NCBI RefSeq assembly: GCF_007859655.1
Contig: NZ_CP042304.1
Coordinates: 1,984,001 to 2,048,000, forward strand
DNA length: 64,000 nt
DNA from: Devosia ginsengisoli
Lineage (GTDB): Bacteria > Pseudomonadota > Alphaproteobacteria > Rhizobiales > Devosiaceae
Direction: 5' to 3'
Part shown: positions 51,901 through 60,606 of the stretch, piece by piece
Numbering within the stretch: position 1 is the first letter of the stretch
How the letters are laid out: each line of letters begins with the position of its first letter
Made by a program: the position numbers and the translations under genes
The notes under the pieces: model-generated
Told to the model about the DNA's origin: nothing
Database searches by the model: none
Seen by the model: only the letters and a program-made list of their open reading frames with translations

Positions 51901-52887
51901 ATGCGGCGACTGCTGGCGAGTGCCTTGTTGCTGATGCTGGCTTTGCCTGCCCGGGCCGAAGTGCCGCTCACCGGCTATTTCACCGCCACATCCGCCTGCC
52001 CGGCCTATCAGTCGATCAATCGCCAGACCAATCCCGGCCAGGTGATGACCCAGCCCGGCCGGGCCTATGATCTCGTCGCCGGCAATACGGCGCGGCCCAC
52101 CCATTTATGGATCGTCGTCCCCGGCGCCGAACCCGAGCGCCGCTGGGTCGCGGTGGATTGCGGCACCCGCGCTACGGATGCCGAGGGGCAGATCGCCGCG
52201 CCGCCGCCGCCAGCACCGGCGCCCACCTATCGCGGCACGCAATATATCCTGGCGGTCAACTGGCAGCCGGCCTTCTGCGAGACCAGCCCGCGCAAGCCCG
52301 AATGCCGCGACCAGCAGGCGGATGATTTCGAGGCCACCAATTTCACCCTGCATGGCCTGTGGCCACAGCCGCGCGGCAATGAATATTGCAACGTGCCAGC
52401 CCGCGAGCGCCAGGCCAGCCAAAGCGGCGACTGGCGCGACCTGCCCCGCCTGCCACTGAGCCCCGGCCTGCAGCGCGACCTCGACGAAGCGATGCCCGGC
52501 ACCCAATCGGCGCTAGAGCGCCATGAATGGACCAAGCATGGCACCTGCTATGGCACGACGGCGGAGCAATATTACGCCGCTGCGCTGGATATGCTGCTGG
52601 CGCTCAACACCTCTGAGGTGGCGGAACTGTTTGCGGATAATATCGGCCGCAAGATTACCCTGCGCCAGGTGCGCGATGCCTTCGACAGCGCCTTCGGCCG
52701 CGGGGCCGGCGAGCGCGTCCGCATGGCATGCGAGCCGGATGGCAACCGCACCATCATCACCGAACTGACCATCGGCCTCACCGGCACCATTTCCGGCCCG
52801 GACGACTTCGCCAGCCTGATCGCCGTCGCCAGCCCGACCGATGGCGGCTGCAAGTCCGGCATGGTCGATCCGGTCGGGTTGCGCTGA
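51901..52887 (+). CDS. Secreted RNase T2-family ribonuclease
   Basis: 328 residues with a signal peptide (about 1-18, ALPARA). An N-terminal domain of about 90 residues (VPLTGYFTATSACPAY ... RWVAVDCG) is not part of classical RNase T2. The catalytic domain has both conserved active-site segments, FTLHGLWPQ and HEWTKHGTC, with their histidines. RNase T2 cuts RNA through 2',3'-cyclic phosphate ends, which are the substrates of the enzyme encoded just upstream. The start at 51901 is preceded by GAGGGGACG. Confidence 0.92.
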   Translation: MRRLLASALLLMLALPARAEVPLTGYFTATSACPAYQSINRQTNPGQVMTQPGRAYDLVAGNTARPTHLWIVVPGAEPERRWVAVDCGTRATDAEGQIAAPPPPAPAPTYRGTQYILAVNWQPAFCETSPRKPECRDQQADDFEATNFTLHGLWPQPRGNEYCNVPARERQASQSGDWRDLPRLPLSPGLQRDLDEAMPGTQSALERHEWTKHGTCYGTTAEQYYAAALDMLLALNTSEVAELFADNIGRKITLRQVRDAFDSAFGRGAGERVRMACEPDGNRTIITELTIGLTGTISGPDDFASLIAVASPTDGGCKSGMVDPVGLR

Positions 52888-52978
52888 CGGCAGGCACCAA
52901 AATCTTAACGCTGCCGATTCACGGGCGGGAAAGGCCAGGAGGAATAGGCTTGGGCCGGTTTCCCGCCGGAGCGCCGCC

Positions 52979-53713
52979 ATGACCACCCCTGCCCTCGCCA
53001 TTGCCAGTCTCACCAAAAGTTTCGACCGGCCGGTGGTGACCGATCTGGACCTCACGATCCGGGCCGGTGAATTCTACGCCCTGCTCGGCCCCAATGGCGC
53101 CGGCAAGACCACTATATTGCGCATGGTGGCGGGGCTGTTGCAGCCCGATGCGGGCAGCATTTCCATTTTTGGCATCGATGCGCGGCGCGATCCCATCGCC
53201 GCCAAGCGCGTTACCGCCTGGGTGTCTGATGAACCCATGGTCTATGACCGGCTGACGCCAACCGAATATCTCGCCTTCGTCGCCGGCCTCTGGCAGGTGG
53301 AGAGCCATGCGGCCGAGACGAGAGCCAACGATCTCATCGACTGGCTGGGCCTGCGGCCGCATGCCAATGAACTCTGCGGCGGCTTTTCCAAGGGCATGCT
53401 GCAAAAGGTGGCTTTGGCCGGGGCGCTGGTGCATGACCCGCGCCTCATCATCCTCGACGAGCCACTGACCGGGCTCGATGCCGGCTCGGCGCGGCAGGTC
53501 AAGGATGTGCTGCTCGGCAAGGTGCGCGACGGCGTCACCGTCATCATGACCACGCACATTCTCGAAGTGGCCGAGCGCATGGCCGAACGCATCGGCGTCA
53601 TCAACCAGGGAAGGTTGATCGCCGAGGGTACGCTGGCCGAACTGCGCAGCCGCATCGGCCGGGAATCCAGCCTCGAAGACATTTTCCTCGACCTGGTATC
53701 GGACGCCGCATGA
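52979..53713 (+). CDS. ABC transporter ATP-binding protein
   Basis: 244 residues. Walker A is GPNGAGKTT, Walker B is LIILDEPLTGLD, and the signature is the variant GGFSKGM, as in CcmA/NatA-type exporters. It pairs with the permease that overlaps its stop by 4 bases. Cargo unknown. I chose the ATG at 52979; the frame opens earlier, without a ribosome site. Confidence 0.9.
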   Translation: MTTPALAIASLTKSFDRPVVTDLDLTIRAGEFYALLGPNGAGKTTILRMVAGLLQPDAGSISIFGIDARRDPIAAKRVTAWVSDEPMVYDRLTPTEYLAFVAGLWQVESHAAETRANDLIDWLGLRPHANELCGGFSKGMLQKVALAGALVHDPRLIILDEPLTGLDAGSARQVKDVLLGKVRDGVTVIMTTHILEVAERMAERIGVINQGRLIAEGTLAELRSRIGRESSLEDIFLDLVSDAA

Positions 53714-55242
53714 GCGCCGCACCGGCCACGCTGACCTGGTTCGCCCGCCATGAACTAACCCTGGCCTGGCGCGACATGCTGGCCATGATGACCGGCGGCA
53801 GCAAGGCGCGCGGTGTTGGCCTCGCCATCTTTCTCAGCATCGTCATCATCGTGATGCACCTGCTCGCCTATGGCGTGGTGGCGCGCTGGGCCGCCGATGG
53901 TGTGCAATCGGACGCGCAAAGCCTCGTCATGCTGACCGGCACCGGCATGCTGTTCTGGACAGTCATGCTGTCCCAGGCGCTCGAAGCGGTGACCCGCGTC
54001 TATTACGGCCGCTCCGACCTCGACCTCATCCTCTCCTCGCCCGCCTCGTCGCGCCGGCTGTTCGCCGTCCGCACCGGTGCCGTGGCACTGACCAATGTGG
54101 CCTTTACCGGCCTGCTGGCCAGCCCGCTGATCAACATGCTGGCACTGTTCGACGGCCAGCGCTGGCTGGCCGCCTATGGCGTCATCATCGCCATGGGCGC
54201 CATTTCGACGGCTTTGTCGGTGGGCATAACCATGCTGCTGTTCCGCCTGGTCGGACCACGCCGGACGCGCTTCATCTCCCAGATCGTCGCCGCCATTATC
54301 GGCGCCGGTTTCGTTATCGGCATCCAGGCCGCCGCCATTCTCTACTATGGCAATTTCTCGCGCTTCAGCCTGTTCCAGTCGCAGGCCATCATCGATGCCG
54401 CGCCCGGTATCGATAGTTCGCTCTGGCTGCCGGCCAAGGCCGCCATGGGCGACACGCAATCCCTGCTGATCATGCTCGCCATCGGCTGCGGCGCGCTGGT
54501 TCTGGCCATAGCCATCTCGGCCTCGAGCTATGCACGCCTGGCCATTTCCGCCGCCGGGCTCAACCATATTGCCAGCCAGCGCCGCCCGTCGCCCCGCGCT
54601 TTCCGCCCGGCCTCGCAGCGCCACGTGCTGCGGCTCAAGGAATGGCGGCTGCTGCAGCGCGACCCGTGGCTGCTGTCACAGACGCTGATGCAGATCCTCT
54701 ATCTCGTGCCGCCCGGCCTGCTGCTCTGGATGAATTTCGGCGATGTGGCCGGCGCCTTCGTTGTCGCCGTGCCCGTGCTGGTCATGGCGGCGGGACAACT
54801 GGCGGGCGGCCTCGCCTGGCTCGCCATTTCCGGCGAGGATGCCCATGACCTGGTGGTCACCGCCCCGGTTTCCCCGCGCACAGTGCTGATCGCCAAGATC
54901 GAGGCGGTGCTGGCAGTCATCGGCGTCATCATGGCGCCGCTGCTGGTGCTGATGGCTCTCTCTTCGCCACGCATGGCACTGATCACCGCCCTTTGCGCAG
55001 CCTTATCGGCCGGGTCGGCAACCGCCATCCAGCTTTGGTTCCGCGTGGTCGCCAAGCGCTCCATGTTCCGCCGCCGCCAGGTCGCGTCCCGCGCCGCCAC
55101 GGTAAGCGAGGCCTTTGCCTCGATCATGTGGGCCGGCACCGGCGCCCTGCTGGCCGCCGGCTCGGAACTGGCCATCGCCCCAGCCGTTATTGCAGTCCTT
55201 GTGATCGTCCTCGCCAAGCTGATAAGCCCGCGGCGGCGCTGA
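53710..55242 (+). CDS. ABC-2-type permease
   Basis: 510 residues with about twelve hydrophobic helices in two halves separated by a cytoplasmic loop (about 280-320, with HVLRLKEWRLLQRDP repeating the N-terminal HELTLAWRDM-type motif). This internal duplication is typical of large ABC-2 permeases. It overlaps the ATPase gene by ATGA. Probable exporter; substrate unknown. Confidence 0.85.
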   Translation: MSAAPATLTWFARHELTLAWRDMLAMMTGGSKARGVGLAIFLSIVIIVMHLLAYGVVARWAADGVQSDAQSLVMLTGTGMLFWTVMLSQALEAVTRVYYGRSDLDLILSSPASSRRLFAVRTGAVALTNVAFTGLLASPLINMLALFDGQRWLAAYGVIIAMGAISTALSVGITMLLFRLVGPRRTRFISQIVAAIIGAGFVIGIQAAAILYYGNFSRFSLFQSQAIIDAAPGIDSSLWLPAKAAMGDTQSLLIMLAIGCGALVLAIAISASSYARLAISAAGLNHIASQRRPSPRAFRPASQRHVLRLKEWRLLQRDPWLLSQTLMQILYLVPPGLLLWMNFGDVAGAFVVAVPVLVMAAGQLAGGLAWLAISGEDAHDLVVTAPVSPRTVLIAKIEAVLAVIGVIMAPLLVLMALSSPRMALITALCAALSAGSATAIQLWFRVVAKRSMFRRRQVASRAATVSEAFASIMWAGTGALLAAGSELAIAPAVIAVLVIVLAKLISPRRR

Positions 55243-55267
55243 CCTCAAACCCCACCGCGAGACATCC

Positions 55268-55735
55268 ATGACCGCCCTGACCTTCCGCGATGCGACACCG
55301 GCCGACATCGCCACCATTGTCGGCCTCAGCCATGCCGGCGATGCCCGCGGCACGGATACGCCGCCGCTCGATCCCGCCACGCTTGCCGACCCGCGCTATC
55401 GCGCCGCCTTCGACGAGATCTTAGCCGATCCGAACCATCGCCTGATCGTCGCCGAGCGGGACGGTGAGGTCGTGGGCACATTGCAGATCAGCTTCATTCC
55501 CGGCATGCCCAATTTCGGCATGAAGCGGGGCCTCTTGGAAAACGTGCATATCCGCGCCGACCAGCGCGGCAGTGGGCTCGGCACGCAGATGGTGCAATGG
55601 GCCATCGAGCGTTGCCGCGAAGCCAGCTGCGGCCTGGTGCAACTGACCTCCAACAAGCGCCGGCTCGACGCCCACCGCTTCTATGAGAAGCTCGGCTTCA
55701 CCAAGAGCCACGAGGGCTTCAAGCTGCTGCTCTAG
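55268..55735 (+). CDS. GNAT-family N-acetyltransferase
   Basis: 155 residues. The acetyl-CoA-binding motif is NVHIRADQRGSGLGTQMVQWA, and the C-terminal motif is QLTSNKRRLDAHRFYEKLGF, as in many small-molecule acetyltransferases. It lies 25 bases after the ABC permease and may be cotranscribed. Substrate unknown. Confidence 0.9.
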   Translation: MTALTFRDATPADIATIVGLSHAGDARGTDTPPLDPATLADPRYRAAFDEILADPNHRLIVAERDGEVVGTLQISFIPGMPNFGMKRGLLENVHIRADQRGSGLGTQMVQWAIERCREASCGLVQLTSNKRRLDAHRFYEKLGFTKSHEGFKLLL

Positions 55736-55738
55736 CGC

Positions 55739-56574
55739 CTACCACAGGCTGTTATTGGTCGCCGGATTGTCGCCGGTTTTGCCATCGGGGCGGTCGAGCC
55801 CGGCGATCCTGTCCATGTCGTCACCGTCAAGTTCGAAGCCGAAGACATCGAGATTGGCCTTGATGCGGTCGGCATGGACGGATTTGGGGATGACGATCAG
55901 GCCCTGCTGCAAATGCCAGCGGATGATGACCTGCGCCGGCGCCTTGCCGTGCTTTTCGCCGATTTCGCCGATCACGGCATTGTCCAGAACGGCGCCGCTG
56001 CCCAGCGGGCTGTAGCTTTCGATGGCGATGTCGTGGGTCTTGTGGAAGGCCCTGACATCACGCTGCTGGTATTCGGGGTGAACCTCTATCTGGTTCACGG
56101 CGGGCGTTACGCCGCTATCGGCGATGATGCGCTCGATATGCTCGGGCAGGAAGTTGGAGGCCCGATGGAGCGAACGCGGCCATCGCGCTGCAATTGCACG
56201 AAAGCCTTCCAGGTATCGGAATAGCGGTCATGCGCCGGCACCGGCCAGTGGATCAGGAACATGTCGAGATAATCGAGCCCCAGCCGCTCGAGTGAGGCCA
56301 GGCAGGACTTTATCGTCGTATCGTAGCCCTGGTCGCCGGTGCGGAGCTTGGAGGTGATGAAGAGATCGCCGCGCGCCACCCCGCTCCCGGCGATGGCTTT
56401 CCCGACCCCTTCCTCATTGTGGTAGCCCTGGGCCGTATCGATGGAGCGGTAGCCAGCCGTGATGGCCGTCTGGACTGCCCGCGTAACTTCATCATTGGGC
56501 ACCTGCCACACGCCGAATCCCAGTTGCGGGATCGTCTTGCCGTCATTGAGCCGGATCTGCGGAATATCGGGCAT
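55739..56574 (-). pseudogene. Aldo/keto reductase, broken by a one-base deletion
   Basis: The N-terminal frame from the ATG at 56574 has the catalytic Asp and Tyr (SIDTAQGYHNEEG), Lys (FITSKL) and His (FLIHWPVP) of the AKR superfamily. Frame is lost near 56160, at the expected SIGxSNF motif. The rest (VNQIEVHPEYQQRDV to a stop at 55739) continues in another frame. Restoring one base in the GGAGGC/CCGAT segment would give a normal protein of about 278 residues. The enzyme would be NADPH-dependent, probably a 2,5-diketogluconate reductase-like member. Confidence 0.88.
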
Positions 56575-56584
56575 TTTCAAGCTC

Positions 56585-56758
56585 CTAGAAGAGAATGGCC
56601 ATGCCGGTAAAGGCCAGGATCAGCACCAGCGCGATGCCGATCAGCATGAGGACGAAGATGATCTTGGCCAGCATGCTCGCGCCCGCGGCAAGGCCGGTGA
56701 AGCCCATGGCGCCGGCGACCAGCGCGACGATGATGAGTATGATGAGGAGTTGAAGCAT
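56585..56758 (-). CDS. DUF1328 (UPF0391) small membrane protein
   Basis: 57 residues, two hydrophobic helices (LLIILIIVALVAGAMGFTG and IIFVLMLIGIALVLILAF) joined by a Gly/Ala turn, which is the DUF1328/YtjA pattern. Function unknown; in several bacteria the family is stress-induced. It lies 10 bases upstream of the broken aldo/keto reductase on the same strand. Confidence 0.85.
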   Translation of the reverse strand: MLQLLIILIIVALVAGAMGFTGLAAGASMLAKIIFVLMLIGIALVLILAFTGMAILF

Positions 56759-56850
56759 GGCTTGACCCGGGGTGGGAGGTTTTGCTTCCCTAACGCATGG
56801 CGGCAGGGCCCGTTCCGCCGCCGACTATTCCATTCGCCCCGGAGGCGATC

Positions 56851-57156
56851 ATGGCTGATACCGATACCAAACGCCGTACCGAAACCGTTCTGAAGACGGC
56901 TAAACCACCGCTGCACAAGGTTATTCTGTTCAACGACGACTATACGCCGCGCGAATTCGTGGTGCGGCTGCTCAAGGCCGAATTCCGCGTGCCCGAGGCG
57001 CAGGCCAATGCCATCATGCTGACGGCGCACACCAAAGGCGCCTGCGTGGTGGCGGTGTTCACCCGGGAGATTGCCGAGGAAAAGGCGACGCGGGCGACCG
57101 AATTCGCCCAGCAACATGGCTATCCGCTGCTGTTCGGCACCGAGCCTGAGGACTAG
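56851..57156 (+). CDS. clpS: ATP-dependent Clp protease adaptor ClpS
   Basis: 101 residues. The family core is KVILFNDDYTPREFVVRLL, followed by AHTKGACVVAVFTREIAE. It delivers N-degron substrates to ClpA(P). I chose the ATG at 56851 with GGAGG upstream. No clpA is within the window. It converges with the DUF2277 gene with a 4-base overlap. Confidence 0.95.
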   Translation: MADTDTKRRTETVLKTAKPPLHKVILFNDDYTPREFVVRLLKAEFRVPEAQANAIMLTAHTKGACVVAVFTREIAEEKATRATEFAQQHGYPLLFGTEPED

Positions 57157-57422
57157 GTGCCGAAGCGGAGGCGGGAGCGCTCGCGGGCCTTGGCGGCGAC
57201 CACTTCGCGGTCTTTCGGCGGGGCGTTGGTATCGAGCGAATTCAATAGCTTGCGCATGACTTTCTCGATGTCTTCCACCGCCTCGTGGAAGGCCGCCTCA
57301 TTGGTTTTGGACGGCGCGCTGTAGCCGGAAATCTTGCGCACGAATTGCAAAGCCGCATCGTGAATCTCGTTGCGGGTCGCGGGTGGCTCGAAATTGAACA
57401 GCGGCTTGATGTTGCGGCACAT
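57153..57422 (-). CDS. DUF2277-family protein
   Basis: 89 residues starting MCRNIKPLFNFEPPA, the nearly invariant N-terminus of this family, with AGGAGAC upstream of the ATG at 57422. It is soluble and helical. Function unknown; members occur widely in alphaproteobacteria and actinobacteria. Confidence 0.88.
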   Translation of the reverse strand: MCRNIKPLFNFEPPATRNEIHDAALQFVRKISGYSAPSKTNEAAFHEAVEDIEKVMRKLLNSLDTNAPPKDREVVAAKARERSRLRFGT

Positions 57423-57525
57423 ATTGCAGTCTCCTCTGGGGAGAAACGCTATACCCGATCGATGTTTCCCGCCAACCACCTTGCCCATCGCCCGGCGAAG
57501 ACCGATGGTTGGCAACCCCCGCTTA

Positions 57526-57546
57526 ATGCTAACGGACTGTTAGCAT
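57526..57546. promoter_or_regulatory. Inverted repeat upstream of the aminotransferase
   Basis: ATGCTAAC-GGACT-GTTAGCAT is a perfect 8-bp inverted repeat 34 bases before the start. It could be an operator for the aminotransferase/sulfotransferase-like pair. Confidence 0.4.
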
Positions 57547-57580
57547 CGAGAAGATCCACACGTGAATCCGGTGTTCGAAA

Positions 57581-58510
57581 ATGGCCTATGGCGTGCATGC
57601 CTATGCGGATGATCCGCGCAATGCGGATATCCTGATCGCAGTCAACGATACGCTGAAGCCGCGCCAGGAGGCCACAGTATCGGTGTTCGATTCCGGCTTC
57701 GTGCTGGGCGATGGTGTGTGGGAAGGGCTGCGGCTGCATAAAGGCGGCATTCCATTCCTGTGGGCACATCTGGAGCGGCTCTATGAGGGCGCCAAGACGC
57801 TGGATTTTTTCGTCGGACTCACTCCGGACGCGCTGGTGAAGCGCATCTTCGATTGCCTCGCTGCCAATGGCATGACGGACGGCGTCCATATCCGCCTGAT
57901 GGTGACGCGCGGCATCAAGGCCACGCCCTATCAGGACCCGCGCGCCACCATCGGCGACGCGACGATCGTCATCATCCCCGAATACAAGACGCCCTCGGAC
58001 AAGCCCGATGGCATCAGCCTCTTCACCTCGACCATCCGCCGCACCGCGCCTGACATGCAGGATCAGAAGCTGAATTCGCACAGCAAGCTCAACTGCATCC
58101 AGGCCTGCATCCAGGCGGCCAAGGCCGGGGCCGACGAGGCGCTGATGCTCGACCCGCAGGGGTTTGTCGCCACCTGCAACTCGACGCACTTTTTCATCGT
58201 GCGGCGCGGCGAGCTCTGGACTTCCACGGGCGACTACTGCCTGGGCGGGATCACCCGGGGCAATATCATCCGCGTGGCCGAAGCCGCCGGCATCACCGTG
58301 CGGCAGAAGAATTTTTCGCTCACCGACGTCTATGGCGCCGACGAGGCCTTCGTGACCGGCACCTTTGCCGGACTGACATCAGTGCGCGAAGTGGATGGCC
58401 GCCGCATGGGTCACCCGCTGACCGGGCCGGGGCCGATACCGGGCGAGATGACGCTGCGGCTGCAAGGGCTCTATCGTGAGCTGATCGAGCGGGAGATCTA
58501 CCGGCCATGA
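57581..58510 (+). CDS. Class IV aminotransferase (BCAT/DAAT-like) with atypical cofactor site
   Basis: 309 residues. The PLP lysine is in NSHSKLN. The fold is that of branched-chain and D-amino-acid aminotransferases (VFDSGFVLGDGVWEGLRLH). The usual glutamate that contacts the PLP ring nitrogen (VxEGxxSN) is replaced: the segment reads GFVATCNSTHFF. It overlaps the next gene by ATGA. Catalytic activity should not be assumed to be branched-chain transamination. Confidence 0.88.
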   Translation: MAYGVHAYADDPRNADILIAVNDTLKPRQEATVSVFDSGFVLGDGVWEGLRLHKGGIPFLWAHLERLYEGAKTLDFFVGLTPDALVKRIFDCLAANGMTDGVHIRLMVTRGIKATPYQDPRATIGDATIVIIPEYKTPSDKPDGISLFTSTIRRTAPDMQDQKLNSHSKLNCIQACIQAAKAGADEALMLDPQGFVATCNSTHFFIVRRGELWTSTGDYCLGGITRGNIIRVAEAAGITVRQKNFSLTDVYGADEAFVTGTFAGLTSVREVDGRRMGHPLTGPGPIPGEMTLRLQGLYRELIEREIYRP

Positions 58511-59229
58511 CGCGCCGCATCGCCATGTGGTCGGGGCCGCGCAACCTGTCCACGGCCATGATGCGCGCCTTCTCCTCGCGGCCCGATTGCGCCGTCAGCG
58601 ACGAGCCTTTCTATGCCGCCTATCTGGCGGCCACCGGCATTGTCCATCCGATGAATGCCGAAGTACTGGCGAGCCAGCCGACGGACCCGCATCGCGTCGC
58701 TGCCGACATGCTCGGCCCGGCGCCATCAGGCAAGCCGGTCTGGTATCAGAAGCATATGGCGCATCACATGGTGGTGGGCTTTCCGCTCGACTGGATGGAC
58801 GGGGTGACCAATGTGTTCCTGCTGCGGCGACCGGAACGGGTGCTCGCCTCCTATGCGCGGAAGCGGGAGGATGTGAGCCTGCGCGATATCGGCTTTGCCG
58901 AACAGGCCATGCTGTTCGACCGGGTGGCCGACCGGCTGGGCAAGGCCCCGCCGGTGGTGGATTCCGAGGATGTGCGGCGCGATCCGCGCGGGACGCTGTC
59001 GGCGCTGTGCGCGGCAATCGACCTGCCGTTCGACGAAGCGATGTTGAGCTGGCCGAAGGGGCAGCATCCCGATGACGGGGTGTGGGCGCCACATTGGTAT
59101 GGGGCGATTTTCGACAGCACGGGCTTTGCGCCACCGGATGAGAAGGTGGTGGAACTGCCGGGGAATTTACAGCGCATCGCGGATGAGGCGCAGGTGTTTT
59201 ATGAGCGGATGGCGGGGTTCAAAACGTAA
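58507..59229 (+). CDS. Sulfotransferase-like P-loop protein
   Basis: 240 residues with an N-terminal PAPS-binding-like loop (MWSGPRNLSTAMMRAFSSR) and the later strand-arginine motif VFLLRRPERVLASY, as in the sulfotransferase superfamily. It overlaps the aminotransferase gene by 4 bases. I recall plant proteins annotated as BCAT-like in which a domain of this type is fused to an aminotransferase. That supports a joint function, but the donor and acceptor are unknown. Confidence 0.8.
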   Translation: MTRRIAMWSGPRNLSTAMMRAFSSRPDCAVSDEPFYAAYLAATGIVHPMNAEVLASQPTDPHRVAADMLGPAPSGKPVWYQKHMAHHMVVGFPLDWMDGVTNVFLLRRPERVLASYARKREDVSLRDIGFAEQAMLFDRVADRLGKAPPVVDSEDVRRDPRGTLSALCAAIDLPFDEAMLSWPKGQHPDDGVWAPHWYGAIFDSTGFAPPDEKVVELPGNLQRIADEAQVFYERMAGFKT

Positions 59230-59244
59230 GCCGGTGCGCGTGGC

Positions 59245-59352
59245 TCACCCCCACCCTTGATCCCTCCCCACAAGGGGGAGGGAGACGATGAACACTAGCA
59301 TCGCAGCCTGCGCCTCCCTCCCCTTGATGGGGAGGGATTGAGGGTGGGGTGA
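59245..59352. repeat. Nested palindromic element
   Basis: The outer arms (59245-59269 and 59329-59352) are near-perfect inverses, and each arm carries its own hairpin (TCCCTCCCC-ACAA/TTGA-GGGGAGGGA). It belongs to the same class as 21445 and 24458. It lies between the sulfotransferase-like and methyltransferase genes. Confidence 0.6.
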
Positions 59353-59413
59353 CGGGAGCCCCGATGTTCGGAGGTCCCTTCCCCGCCGCCGCAAAACCCT
59401 CTACCTCTCCCCC

Positions 59414-60508
59414 ATGGATACCCCATTCGAAATCTACCTCGTCGGCACGCCCGGCCTCGAAACCCCGCTTTGTGACGAGGCCCGCGCGGCCGGCTTTGAT
59501 GCCAGCGTGACCGAGGGCGGCGTGGCCTTCATGGGCAGCTGGCCCGATGTGTGGCGGGCCAATCTCACCCTGCGTGGGGCGACACGCGTGCTGGCGCGGG
59601 TGGCCAGCTTCCGCGCCATGCACCTGGCGCAGCTCGACAAGCGCGCCCGCAAGGTGGAATGGGCCAGCCTGCTGCGACCGGATGTGCCGGTGACGGTGGA
59701 GGCCAGTTGCAAGCGCTCGCGCATCTATCATGCCGGGGCGGCCAGCCAGCGCGTGGCCACGGCCATTGCCGAGACCCTCGGAGCGCCCATTGCCGAGGAT
59801 GCGGCGGTGCGCGTCATGGTGCGGATCGAGGATGACCTCGTCACTATCAGCCTCGATACGACGGGGGAGTCGCTGCACAAGCGCGGCTTCAAGGCGGGCG
59901 TGGCCAAGGCGCCGATGCGCGAGACCATGGCCGCGATGTTCCTGCGCCAATGCGGCTATGACGGGAGCCAGACCGTGCTCGACCCGATGTGCGGCTCGGG
60001 CACCTTCGTCATCGAAGCTGCCGAAATCGCGCTGGGGCTGATGCCCGGGCGGTCACGGAGCTTTGCCTTCGAACACCTCCCCGGTTTCGACCGCGCCGCC
60101 TGGGACGTCCTGCGCGCCCCTGCCCCGCTGCGCGACACCGGCCTGCGGTTCCACGGCTCAGACCGCGACCCCGGCGCTGTCAGAATGGCGCGGGAGAATG
60201 CCGAACGATCAGGCGTGTCCGCGGTGGTGCAGTTCGAACAGCAAAGCGTCGAAACCCTATCGCGCCCGGACGGTCCGCCCGGCCTCATCATCATCAACCC
60301 GCCCTACGGCACCCGCATCGGCAACAAGGCACCGCTGCTCGGGCTATACCGGACCATGGGCAATGTGATCCGCGCGAAGTTTGCCGGGTGGCGGGTTGGG
60401 ATCGTCACGACGGACAAGGAACTGATAAGGGCCACCGGACTCGGGCTGGAACTGGTGGAGCCCACCGTGTTGCATGGGGGGCTGCGGGTGGGGTTGTGGT
60501 GCGCTTGA
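59414..60508 (+). CDS. THUMP-domain RNA methyltransferase (RlmL/TrmN-like)
   Basis: 364 residues. An N-terminal THUMP-type RNA-binding region (about 40-155) precedes a Rossmann methyltransferase with DPMCGSGTFVIEAAEIA (SAM loop) and the N6/N2-methylating NPPYGTRIG motif. By resemblance it modifies a guanine in 23S rRNA or a tRNA. Which position cannot be told from sequence alone. It lacks the second RlmK domain of E. coli RlmKL. Confidence 0.9.
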   Translation: MDTPFEIYLVGTPGLETPLCDEARAAGFDASVTEGGVAFMGSWPDVWRANLTLRGATRVLARVASFRAMHLAQLDKRARKVEWASLLRPDVPVTVEASCKRSRIYHAGAASQRVATAIAETLGAPIAEDAAVRVMVRIEDDLVTISLDTTGESLHKRGFKAGVAKAPMRETMAAMFLRQCGYDGSQTVLDPMCGSGTFVIEAAEIALGLMPGRSRSFAFEHLPGFDRAAWDVLRAPAPLRDTGLRFHGSDRDPGAVRMARENAERSGVSAVVQFEQQSVETLSRPDGPPGLIIINPPYGTRIGNKAPLLGLYRTMGNVIRAKFAGWRVGIVTTDKELIRATGLGLELVEPTVLHGGLRVGLWCA

Positions 60509-60606
60509 TCCTGGGCACACCAACCATTCCCGCCGGTCGTCATCGCCGGCCTGTCCGGGCAATCCACTGCTTCCAGACAGTCCGGTAATGACGAAAGCCG
60601 GCCGCC

